Shown: piece after piece, positions 54,101 to 64,000 of the stretch
How the letters are laid out: every line of letters begins with the position of its first letter
Numbering within the stretch: position 1 is the stretch's first letter
NCBI GenBank assembly: GCA_905182995.1
Contig: CAJJDP010000054.1
Coordinates: 192,964 to 256,963, forward strand
Source of the DNA: Paramecium octaurelia
Taxonomy: Eukaryota > Ciliophora > Oligohymenophorea > Peniculida > Parameciidae
Reading direction: 5' to 3'
Length of the DNA stretch: 64,000 nt
Program-made: the position numbers and the translations under genes
Notes under the pieces: model-generated
Seen by the model: the letters and a program-made list of their open reading frames with translations, nothing else
Told to the model about the DNA's origin: nothing
Databases searched by the model: none

Positions 54101-54722
54101 TTATTCAACTCCCGGCAGAAAGAGATGTATCCTTAAGAGAAGAAAATTCTAAGCTTTATTCAACATTTGCATATTTTTTTGGAAAAAACTCCATAGAAAT
54201 ACCCTTCTTGATACTATTTCCAATTATCTAATAAATGATTGGTTATTGGATGATTGACCTAAATGATTAAACTACTACTAATGTTTTAATCCACATTTTT
54301 GTATGTATTTTGTTAGTATAGCTGGAAATAGCATGGGTAATTTAAAAATAATTATCATAAGATTGATGGTTGGGTCTATGTTATAGAATTCTCAGAATGC
54401 ATCTGGAATAATCCTATGGTTTTGATGCCTCTTATAGCCATTTCTGGCTTTTTTGCAAATTAATCGTTATCTATGAACTGTTTAAGTTGGGTGTTATATA
54501 TATGTCCATTGAAGTATGAATTTAAAGCACTAATATATGAATGAATATGATACCGGAAGAATTGAATTTTCAGGAGATAAATAGAAGATTTGAATCCTAA
54601 AGAAAGTATTCCTTGGATTTCGGATTATGGAATAGCATTTATGCTTTGATTCGCATTCCCAATACTTTTTCGATTTTTGTCACTAATATTTTTATATATG
54701 GGATATCAAGGTATGGATTGAA
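54101..54722 (+). pseudogene. ABCG transporter pseudogene (membrane half)
   Basis: Homologous to the end of the intact ABCG gene just downstream. Pieces in order: [84 protein letters not shown] and FPILFRFLSLIFLYMGYQG. They lie in at least two frames with in-frame TGA codons and frameshifts. A remnant of the conserved intron after the AGNSMG segment is still visible (about 54335). The nucleotide-binding half is missing or unrecognisable. The intact downstream gene has [20 protein letters not shown] in the same place, so this is a dead tandem paralogue. Confidence 0.85.
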
Positions 54723-54894
54723 TATATTATTAATACAATTACAGTAATGAGTTTTAATTAATATGTGTGAAAGTTTGATAAAATTAAATTCTTCTTTTCA
54801 TCAGAATTCATAATAAAGAATTCTCATGATATTTAATTTGTGGAATAAATTTTGGAAATTAAGACTTCCAAAATTTATTATTAAAAATTATAAC

Positions 54895-56769
54895 ATGAAA
54901 GGAACTGAAATTGTACCTTTTCAAAATAAGGAATCAACAAACAGCGTGACGATCAGCTTCTAAAATCTAACATACTAAGTTAACGTTAAGAATCCTTAGA
55001 ATGTTATTGAGAATAAATTGATCCTAAATAACATTTCTGGAATCTGTAAACCAGGTTAGGTTACTGCAATTCTTGGAGCTTCTGGAGCAGGAAAAACATC
55101 ATTACTAAACATTCTTGCCAAAAGGATAACTCCTGGGGGTAATGTGACATTGTAGGGAACAATTAATGCAAATGGCTAGCCTTATAATAGTGATAAATTT
55201 TCTCAATTTTCATCTTACGTTATGCAGAATGACGTCCTTTTTGGAACTTTGACTGTACGAGAAACTTTAGAATTTGTAGCGAATTTAAAGTATGCTGATC
55301 CTTAATAAAAGATTGAGAAAGTAGATTATGCATTACAGACATTGAAATTAGAAAAATGTCAACATACATTAGTAATTACTTTTAATATTTCAATAGATTG
55401 GTAATGCTATGATTAAGGGTATTTCTGGAGGAGAAAGAAAAAGAACATCAATCGGAGTTGAATTAGTAAGTGATCCATTTTGCATTTTATTGGATGAACC
55501 AACTTCAGGATTGGATTCATTTACTGCTTTTGTCATTATGTATTTTTATTTAACATCTAGAAATCTGCTTCGAAAATTGGCTCGCACTTCAGGAAGAACA
55601 ATAGTGTTTACAATTCATTAACCAAGTGCTGATATCTATACGTTATTTGATCAAGTCATGCTTTTGGTTTAAGGGAAATTCATATATTAAGGTAAAAGAG
55701 AAGAGATGGTTAATTACTTCAAGAGCATAGGTTTTGAGTGTCCAGCACATTCCAATCCACTAGATTATCTAATGAGTATAATGCATCATGATGATCCAAA
55801 TCATCCACATTATCAAACTCTATTCTCAGGATATAGTTCAAACTTTGTCTAGTAGATTGAAAATGAAATCAACGCCATTTAAGTCTAACAGATATCAAGA
55901 CAGTCAATTCAAACATCTTTTGGATTCTAAGTTAAGGAAATCTTTAGAAGAGGAATGATTAATGTGAAGAGAGATAAAGTGTTAGTGAGAGGCAGATTAG
56001 TAATGACTATATTCATTGGTCTACTAATTGGAGGTATATTTTGGACAGCAGGTAGTGAACCTGGATACAAAGGAATTTAGAGTACAATAGGAGTTTTATT
56101 CTTTTTGGTGATGAGTAGTTTTATGGGAGCTTTAAATCCTGTAATGGTACAATTTCCATCTGAAAGAGAAGTGTTTTTAAGAGAAGAAAATTCAAAGTTG
56201 TATTCGACTGCAGCTTATTTCACTGGCAAAAGTTCTGTAGAAATTCCATTTCTATTTGTTTTCCCTATCATTCAGTAGCTTATTTGTTATTGGATGGTTG
56301 ATTTAAATTACAAAACCGGAGACATAGTAGTGATAAACATCATTATTTGTATTATGCTTGGTTTGAGTGGAAACAGTTTTGGTATAGTTTAATAACTATT
56401 AATTTAGGTCTTATGACTGGATGTATGTTTAGTGATCTTAAAGCAGCTGCTGGATTTTTACCTGTAGTATTGATGCCATTGGTTATATTTTCTGGTTTTT
56501 ATGCTAATCAAAATATGTATATGGATTGGATTGGATGGATCCAGTATCTAAGTCCAATGAAGTATGCCTTTGAAGCATTAGTATGGAATGAATTCGAAAC
56601 TAGAGACGATGAATTCGTTGGTAAGACTATAGAGAACTCCAATCCTATTGATACCTACAATCTAACTTTAGGTCTTTGGAAATGCTTGGTCATTTTAGCT
56701 GCTATAATATTGTTTTTCAGATTTATGGCTTTAATGTTTTTATACTTGTTAAGAGGAAAACAACAATGA
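54895..56769 (+). CDS. ABCG (White-type) half transporter 2
   Basis: Introns 55372-55396, 55540-55560 (21 nt) and 56382-56407 leave a clean frame of 600 residues. NBD: Walker A LGASGAGKTSLLN, MQNDVLFGTLTVRETLEF, signature [12 protein letters not shown], Walker [14 protein letters not shown], switch VFTIHQPSADIY. Membrane domain: [20 protein letters not shown], helices, LMTGCMFSDLKAA, IFSGFYANQNMYMDWIGW, YLSPMKYAFEALVWNEF and a last helix ending LYLLRGKQQ. It is closely similar to the ABCG gene at 42342, including the positions of several introns, so the two arose by duplication. Likely a homo- or heterodimeric sterol or lipid exporter. Confidence 0.95.
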
Positions 56770-56940
56770 TATTTATAATAAAAATATAGTTTTTTTTTAT
56801 TAAATTATATTTTCATTTAATTTTGTCAACTATTTTGAAATCTTAATCTAAAATGTCTTTGTAAATAAAAATGATCTTATAAAACGATCTATAGATGTGT
56901 TTTTCATAAAGTAAATTACAAATAAAATATACCAATAAAA

Positions 56941-58186
56941 TCATTGTACTATTCCTTGTTTATTTATTAAAACTCTAATTTTACCATGGGATAGTTGTTA
57001 ACATGATCTTATTGAAACAGAAATTGGATTTGTAATTGAATAATATTGTCCATCTATTTAGAAATAAGTTCTTAATGGCTCATTCTTTTTAAAATTTAAT
57101 TTGATTGGTCCTTTGGTCTAACTTAATCTAGTTGCTTGACCTGGTAAAATTCTTTCAGATCCAATTCCTAAAATAGAATTAAATGATAAAAATTCTAAGA
57201 CTCCATCAGAAAATGAAGGAGGATGAAAATCATATTTTTTATAACCCTCTTCATATTATGCATTCATCCAAATATTTTTTAATCCTCCTGCGTATGAATT
57301 GATATTTAAACATAATAAATTGATAGGATTGCCAGGAATGGTTATTGAATCCCTTTATCCAGCATTTTCTTATGTTTTAAATAACAATTTGTTCTACATA
57401 TCATCGTTATCATCTAAATACTCCAAAGTTTCAATTGATTAATTCATCTTGGGTGTTTTTAAAAACATTTTCTTGAAACCTTCCCAACAATAGACAACTT
57501 TGTTACAACATTAGTAGGCTGTTCTATTTTTATCAAATCCATAACCAATTCTAGCATCAACTCCTATACTAAAATAATTGATCATTGGCTTATTGAATTT
57601 GCAATCTTTTAGTTAAATTTTGAGTTCTCCCACACTATTTGAATGCCTTTTGATTTCACTAATGAATCCATCCTTAAATAAGTAGGAGACATACTTTCTT
57701 AAGTACAATATCGACATCCCACACATCAAAGAAGGATTCAGCACCAATGAGCCATTATTCCACATAGTTCTGCAAAACCTTATTGTTTTTTCCAATGACA
57801 TCAGCTGGCACAGTGGTTCCCCAACCTAAACTATTAGCAAAGTCATTTCCAGTTCCGAATGGGAATGGAATAATAATGCATCTATTTAGATCAATTTAGT
57901 ATTATAATAATAATCCTACAATCCACATAATTGAACCATCTCCACCTGCCATAACTATATAAGTGTCATTTTGTTATTGTTGTTTGATTTAATCAAATCC
58001 TTTATTCCTCGAGGCAAGTTCATAGATATTAAAGAATTTGACTCTTGCATTTTTGGGTTTAGTCTCAAAAGTCAAATCTTATTGCTAAATACTAAATTGC
58101 AATTCATTTACATCATATTGCACAAATTATTGTCCTCTATTACCTCCACTAACTGAATTATAGAAAAGATAGAATACTTGTTCCAT
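56941..58186 (-). CDS. Diacylglycerol/sphingosine kinase-like lipid kinase
   Basis: One intron (57673-57694, ends AAG) leaves 407 residues. The N-terminus has the phosphate-binding start YNSVSGGNRG (family NPxSGG). The catalytic nucleotide loop is VMAGGDGSIMW, followed by PFGTGNDFANSLGWG, the hallmark of the DAGK catalytic domain. The C-terminal accessory part includes NYFSIGVDARIGYGFDKNR, NINSYAGGLKNIW, DGVLEFLSF and QATRLSQTKGPIKL. No C1, EF-hand or PH domain precedes it, unlike animal DGKs. It would phosphorylate a lipid with ATP, probably diacylglycerol to phosphatidate; sphingoid substrate cannot be excluded. Divergence from the preceding channel gene is tail-to-head on the same strand, 57 bp apart. 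Confidence 0.92.
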
Positions 58187-58243
58187 AATTTTGTATTAAA
58201 TAAATAATAATAGCAAAACTAAGTAGATGCGAATTTATAATAA

Positions 58244-60306
58244 TCATTCTAGTAATTGTTCTATTTCTTAAGTGATTAAGAATAAATCTTGAAATTTAGA
58301 TCTATTGGTTGAAATCAAAGGACGATCCGTCTAATTTTCAAAATTACTTGGTTTAGCATCCTCTAAAGTATGCTGACTGTTTTACTAAATATATTCTCTC
58401 AAGAGAACAGTACTTTTCTTTGGTTATGCTATGATAGTTACAAAAAGTCATTACTTCTTTTTAATTATTTCTTAGTCGCATCATCAATAAATTATTATAA
58501 TTGTTGTATTGTCTCAAGATTCTTTTGTCTTCTTTCTAAAGCAATCTTCCTCATTTTATTCATGATATGAGGGAAATCGTCGAAGATCTCATTTTCAAAA
58601 GATGTTATAGTCAGATAGTACATTTCACATTGTGATTCACATTAGGCTACAGTTTCTCTTTTGGTATGTAAGAATATTTCTATTTCACCAAAATATGATC
58701 CTCCTATCATACTTTTAAAAGCAAATTATTTTTTTTGATTTGTAGCCTTGATAACGATGAAGTCAGCTTTGAAGTTCATTCTACCATCAGCAATAAAATA
58801 GATTGCATCAGGATTACTGTTTTGTTCCCATATTATTTCAGATTCCAAAAACAAAATAGGTTTCAATAGAGGAACCACTTTGACTAAGAACTGCTTGTCC
58901 TCCACTAGTTAAAATAATTGCATATTTCCAAATACTCCATTGTGGATATTCATTATTATATCATATCTAAGGTTAATTGGTAGATCCTTAAAAATGTATT
59001 TGTTATCTGCCCAAATAAAACAATTCTTATCAAAACTATATTCCAGGGTTTCTTTCAATTTTTCTCTCAAATTGACTGATATTTTCTTTTCTATACAAAA
59101 CTCACTTAAAATTGCTTACTATTATTACAGTTTATGACCCTTGTAATCGATCTATGAAAGTATACTAGATAATAAACCAATAATCATAGAATAAAACCCA
59201 ACTCCTACAACCATTAAAAATATTGTAATGATCATCTCAGCTGAAGAAAACGAATGAATATCTCCATATCCTACCGTCGTTAGAGTAGTGAACGCATAAT
59301 AGATACTTGCTATGTATTTAGTTTAAATAGTCGATGATGTTAAATCATTTCTAGATACCCATGTTTATGAATCAAAGTCATTGAATGCTGCTACATAAAA
59401 CCATAAGCAACCTGATAAATGAATTACTAAACAAACAGAAATAAGGAGTGAAAGTAATCTAGAGAATCCATAATTGAATTAAAAGAACTCCATTATTTCT
59501 GAAATCCCCAAATATTTCATCATGTCAATAAATCGAATGATCTTAAATAGTCTATACATTCGTGGGAGTTTGAGCAATTTAAATAATTTGATGTTCTGGG
59601 ATTTCATATTGCCAGTTTCAGATATCACTCCATCCATTACATAATTCAAAGGGAGACAGGATAGCAAATCAATTGTAAACCATCCTTTCAAATAGTTCAT
59701 GAATATAACCTTCCTTTTCTTTACTAACTTGCCCTCCTCATCATAATAGCCTGATAGACAACTGATTATCAGGTCTAACCAAAACAATATGTCTGTTACA
59801 ATATCTGCATAATACCAGGCCTCAACTTCATAATCAAGATAAAATGAAACTAATATTTATCTAATCTACTACTTCTGAATGGTAAAATTGTTGCAACATA
59901 AATCATCATCACCAAAAAGATTCCATTCCAAATCTACTTAAATAATGAATTTGGATGTATTATTGGAAATTCAAGTTTCTCCTCATCTTGATCCTATGAT
60001 TTCGATAATGGAAACAGATATTTTTGTAAAGCAGGTCTTAATTACCTTAATCAATTCATACCTGTCTCTTGTCGAAATATCATATAAGTTAGAAGATGTG
60101 CCATAAGTGACTATTTCTTTTGTCACTTAATTCAAAATATAAATTGTACGCAATCTTATAAGGCATCTTCTAAATATTTTTTTAATCTCATCATGTTCGA
60201 AATGTCTCCTTTCTGGCACAACTTGAGTTGATTTCTTTGATCTCAAGAAGAAATTCAACACCTTAAAAGCAGTCTATCCACTTTTCACATGACTACTACG
60301 GTTCAT
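58244..60306 (-). CDS. Cyclic-nucleotide-type voltage-gated K+ channel
   Basis: Three introns (60037-60061, 59850-59872, 58385-58413) leave exactly 661 residues. Six-helix channel of the EAG/HCN/CNG group. S1 lies around FLVMMIYVATILPFR, S2-S3 around DIVTDILFWLDLIIS and WFTIDLLSCLPLNYV. S4 carries Arg in KLPRMYRLFKIIRFIDMMKY. The pore is YYAFTTLTTVGYGD, whose GYG filter predicts K+ selectivity. A C-linker and a cyclic-nucleotide-binding domain follow (IYFIADGRMNF, SYFGEIEIFLHTKRETVA). Paramecium has a large K+ channel family that shapes ciliary membrane potential and swimming. The S4 is only weakly charged. Whether cNMP really binds is uncertain. Confidence 0.93.
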
Positions 60307-60635
60307 GGATATTATAAATGATTATAATTTCTTTTTTATTATTCATCATTCTTCTCTCATATTCAAACTAAAATTACCTCATTTCACTAACTTTCTTGTT
60401 TCTCTCCTTTGTAATTCTAGAGATTAAATAAAGTCAATTATGAATCAATTTTAACAAACTACTTATTTTATTATGTACTTTTGAATTAATTAACATTTCA
60501 AATAAAAGATTTACATTTAGTAAGAATCGATTACTGAAAAATCTTACAAAAAGAACAATACTAAAAAAAGAGATCAACCTGAAATCATACTTTTATTTTA
60601 TAATAAAAAATTAATACTAATTTTCAATCGAATCC
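60307..60635. promoter_or_regulatory. Divergent upstream region, channel / coiled-coil gene
   Basis: 329 bp between two divergent start codons, AT-rich and non-coding. No motif supported. Confidence 0.4.
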
Positions 60636-63513
60636 ATGTTCAACAGAGTCTACAAAGCTTAAGAAGATCAACTATATTTAGATAAAGACATTCATACTAT
60701 TAGATTGTAAATCCCTGAAAGCGAATTGAAATCTCAAAAATCAAGTAGATTGACTTCTTAAAGTTAATAAATCAAGTTAGTGACTAACACAACTAGGACT
60801 TAATAATATCAACAAATAACTAGTAATGCATCATTGGTTTCAGAAAAATTACTTATTGATTTATAAATTGTACAAGAAGAAAACGTAAAATTAATCAGTC
60901 AACTCCAAGTCTTATAAATGAATAATAAATAATACTAAAAGGAAATATAGGATTTTGATGAGAAATCAAAATAGTTAGAAAGTAAATACAAAGATTAGTT
61001 ATTGCGTATTTAATTGGAAAATGATATAAGTTTTAAGAAAGTTGAATAAGAGAATGTAAAATTGCTCAGCCAAGTTGAAGTATATCAAAAGAAGCAATCA
61101 CAATATGAAATTTTGATTGACGATTACTTAGCCCAAATTGATAAACTTAATGCCATAAACAATTCGTTTTAGTAGTAGTTGCTCCTTGTGTAGAAGGATT
61201 GTTCTAACTGTTATAAGGATTAGGATAAATAAATATAAAAGCTGAGTGAAATGAACCAATAGCTCTTAACTTAAATTACCTAATTAAATAACTAAAAGAA
61301 CACAGATGCATTACAGATCAAAGATTTAAGCATTCTAAACTAAACAATTTAAGATTAATTAAATAAGCATAAGGATGAAATTATATTGCTTAATCAGAGA
61401 CTAAAAGAACTTTAGGATCAAAATTCATAATTGAGTTAGATGAATACTGATTATTTGAATTAAATAACTATGTTTCAAACCTAGGCTTCAGAAGTGTAAA
61501 GCAGGTGGTAGCAAAATACTTATGAAAGAGAAACGAGAACAAGATAAAGTGAATAACAATCCAGATAATCTACATCTAATAATGGCAGATAAATTGAGGA
61601 ATTAAATAACAAGATTCTTAGTCTTAATAATTAATTAAATTAGGCAAATCAATAAAGATAGTAATTGCAATAGGAATTATATTAATTGAAAAAACAATTG
61701 TAATAGGAATAAGAAGATAAACTTTCAATTTAGTCCAGGTAATCAAAGTCAAATCAACAATCAAAATTAATAACTGAATTGGAAGAGAGGATTAGATCAC
61801 TTCAGTAGTAATTATAAAATGAGCAGATGAGTAAATCTGTCAATAATGGAGATTTAGACCTTAAGAACAAATAAATCTTAATTTTAGAATAAAAGACTTT
61901 GAAGTTATAATAGTAATTGGACCAATTACAAATTTAGTCAGAGGAGGAGAAAAGTTTATTGTACAAAGAAATAGATCAGTTATCCGATCAAAATAGAAGG
62001 GCTAAATAGTTAAAAAATACTGAGTATGATTTAGAGTATAGGAATTCAATTAAGCAAAAGGAAACACTACAGTAAGAACTAAGTAAGGCCAATTAAAGTA
62101 TTCAAAAGTATTAGAGCAGGATAAAAGCATTAGAGGATTAAATTGTATAATTGAGCAATGAGAGTTCAACAATAGAAAAATAGAATAGATTTATTGTAGA
62201 TTTGGAAGAGAAATTAAGACAATTTCAAAGGAAATATGAATTAGAAATAAAAGAATATAGAGTTGAAAACTAACAGCTTAATCAGTAATTGGAGAAGGTT
62301 TAGTCAGAATTTCAATAGATGAAATAGAAATATTCAAGGGAAATAGAAGATGTGGAGTCTAAGTTGTAGAGAGAGACTCAGAGAGTTTCTTTGTAATTAA
62401 ATGATAAAGCTGCTGATTTAAGCTAGTTGGAATCAAAGAATAGGCAATTGAGGGAAGAGTTAATGAATTTAGAATCAAGATATGAGAAGTAATTAAGAGA
62501 AGCAAATAATAGAATCAAAGATGTTACGGATGATTTGGAGATAATGATTGAAAATTATAAGAAGGAAAAATAGGTAAAATAGTGTAATTATCATATATTA
62601 GTTAAGTGAGAAGTGGCAAAGCTAAAATGAAGATCTAAGAAGGCAGTTATCAGTCTAAGTAGAGGATGTAAAAATAAAGACAGAGAGACTAAGTGTGGAG
62701 AAGTATGAAAGGTTGTCAATAGAATCACGAAAATAGATTGAGTAGGTTTAATAGTAAATGAATAATGAAATCAATTAACTTTAGTAAGAAGTGAGAATGA
62801 AAAATGAATAGATAAATCAATTAAAACAATTGAGTTAACAGTAGGAATAGAAGATCAGTAAGTTTGAAAAGTATATACGGGATTTAGAAGATCAATTGCA
62901 ACAATTATCTAGAAAGGAGGATATGTTGAATTAGTCAAAAAATTAATCATTGGCGGATTCTTTGAATGTAAAGATAATGCAGTTAGAAAATAGTCTAGTT
63001 AAGGCTTAGAAAAAGGAAGATTAATTGATTTAGAGGATTCGATAATTAGAGCAATAGCAAAATTAAAATAGAAATACAGGTGAGTTGGAATAAAAGAACA
63101 ATTAAATGTTTGAAGAGATATAGATATTAGTGTAAACTATTAAAAGTTAAGATTTTGAAATCTCAACATTAAAGAATGAATTAATTTCTTATTAAAGAGA
63201 AGTATCATTTATGAAGGAGGTTGTAAAAGAAGATACAAGTAGATTGGAGACATCACTATTGGATGATAAGAATAGGAGAATTGTTGAATTAGAGAATAAG
63301 TGTGCATTGTTGGCAAATGAAAATACAAGATTGAATTAATTAAAGGTATGATTATGAATTAGAGTATAGGCAAATTAATTTGATGAATGGAAGAGAAAAT
63401 ACGATAAATTACAATCTGAATTGGAAAGAAGTCTAAACCTAAGAGGATAGGGTGAATAGAATAAGAATGTTATATTGTCTAGCAATTTTGGATAAATATC
63501 AAATGCAAAATGA
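60636..63513 (+). CDS. Long coiled-coil protein, 941 aa
   Basis: Introns 62574-62601 and 63346-63369 leave exactly 941 residues. After a short Ser/Thr-rich head the protein is almost continuous coiled coil, very rich in Gln (mostly TAA/TAG codons), Leu, Glu and Lys. Examples are ALEDQIVQLSNESSTIEKQN and LEEKLRQFQRKYELEIKEYR. One Cys-rich break (KDCSNCYKDQDK, about residue 190) sits between two coils. No motor, no membrane segment. Such proteins build basal-body, rootlet or cortical structures in ciliates; a golgin-like tether is the alternative. Confidence 0.8.
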
Positions 63514-63524
63514 TTTATTTAGTA

Positions 63525-64000
63525 TCATAAAATTAATTAATTTTCTACATGTCTCTTTTTTTGTTTGATGTAACAACCAAATAATAGCATTCCAAAAAGG
63601 AATACTAAAAGAATTCCGAAAACAAGCCAAATAATAAACTTTTTTGTATTATTATTGTCATTATCACCATTTTTATTCACATCAATAGTTTCGTTTTTTT
63701 CATGAAAGTTATTTTTTAGAGTTATCTGAATTTTCTCTGATTTCAAATGATCTTAGATACAAAACTTAGTAGTATTATGAATTTCATAAAGTGCAAATAC
63801 TTCACTATTAATTGAATTTGTCAATAGATAAATTTAAGATTCTTGCGTAAAGAATGCTTATTAGGAAACTGAAACATTTTAGTATTGTATGGCTCCTGAA
63901 AATAAAGTTGAAGAGGTTGTTGGGTGAACATAATTTAATTCTAAACTATAGATGGCACTAATAAATGTGGTAGATTAATAGTAAATCATCAAAATATATT
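63525..64000 (-). CDS. Partial type-I membrane protein
   Basis: The frame is open from the right edge to TGA 63525-63527. About 155 residues are visible: an Asn/Ser/Thr-rich, probably extracellular stretch, an Asn/Asp-rich linker and one hydrophobic helix (FIIWLVFGILLVFLFGMLLF). A short basic cytosolic tail GCYIKQKKRHVENQLIL follows. The start is beyond the window. The gene converges on the coiled-coil gene, with 11 bp between the two stops. Ciliate surface receptors and large secreted-repeat proteins often end this way; identity is unknown. Confidence 0.6.

Overview
The window looks like somatic (macronuclear) DNA of a ciliate of the Paramecium type. The DNA is very AT-rich. Long reading frames appear only when TAA and TAG are read as glutamine and TGA is the sole stop. 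Genes are packed tens to a few hundred bases apart on both strands and are cut by tiny introns of 20-31 nt (GT...AG, mostly GTA...TAG). For nearly every gene the exon sum is an exact multiple of three once these introns are removed, which supports the models. I saw no tRNA, rRNA, CRISPR array, bacterial operon signal or telomere repeat. All functional names rest on motifs and family resemblance read by eye; no database search was run.

Layout: the 3' part of an unknown gene (3-1453); a possible small gene; a divergent tubulin (2522-3802); a possible minus-strand gene; a TPR-repeat gene (4963-7018). From 8.6 to 11.0 kb lies a gene-poor stretch with a decayed DDE transposase and broken coding fragments. 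Then come a Tubby-family gene (minus, 11658-12611), a tiny coiled-coil gene, an ABCC transporter (minus, 13449-17222), TMEM107 (17290-17930), a WD-repeat protein, a coiled-coil/GAF protein, a SHIPPO-repeat protein and a coiled-coil protein (to 24072). Next are a flavin amine oxidase (minus), a hypothetical gene (minus), an aldehyde dehydrogenase (27102-28513), a very large BEACH-WD40 gene (28745 to about 40250) and an unknown 466-residue protein (minus). A small gene, an ABCG transporter (42342-44248), an unknown CxxC protein, a mitochondrial mS34-like protein and a WD protein (both minus), the V-ATPase a subunit (minus, 48240-50703) and a small membrane protein follow. The last part holds an ABCG pseudogene, a second intact ABCG gene (54895-56769), a diacylglycerol/sphingosine-kinase-like gene (minus), a cyclic-nucleotide-type K+ channel (minus), a 941-residue coiled-coil protein (60636-63513) and a partial membrane protein at the right edge.

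Four single N bases (7127, 31529, 35914, 51607) each separate two copies of the same 1.28-1.50 kb sequence, with no difference that I noticed. These are almost certainly unmerged overlaps of neighbouring contigs, not biological duplications. They break or falsely duplicate the TPR gene, the BEACH gene (twice) and the V-ATPase/small-membrane-protein pair.

Most recognisable genes fit a ciliated cell with active membrane traffic. Tubulin, TMEM107, Tubby, SHIPPO and coiled-coil proteins suit cilia and basal bodies. The BEACH protein, V-ATPase, ABC transporters, lipid kinase and K+ channel suit membranes and endolysosomal transport. No single new multi-gene system stands out. The most notable points are intron-in-every-repeat TPR exons, many introns ending in AAG, a tubulin lacking the alpha-type catalytic glutamate, a Tc1/mariner-like relic, and an ABCG paralogue dying beside its intact sister.
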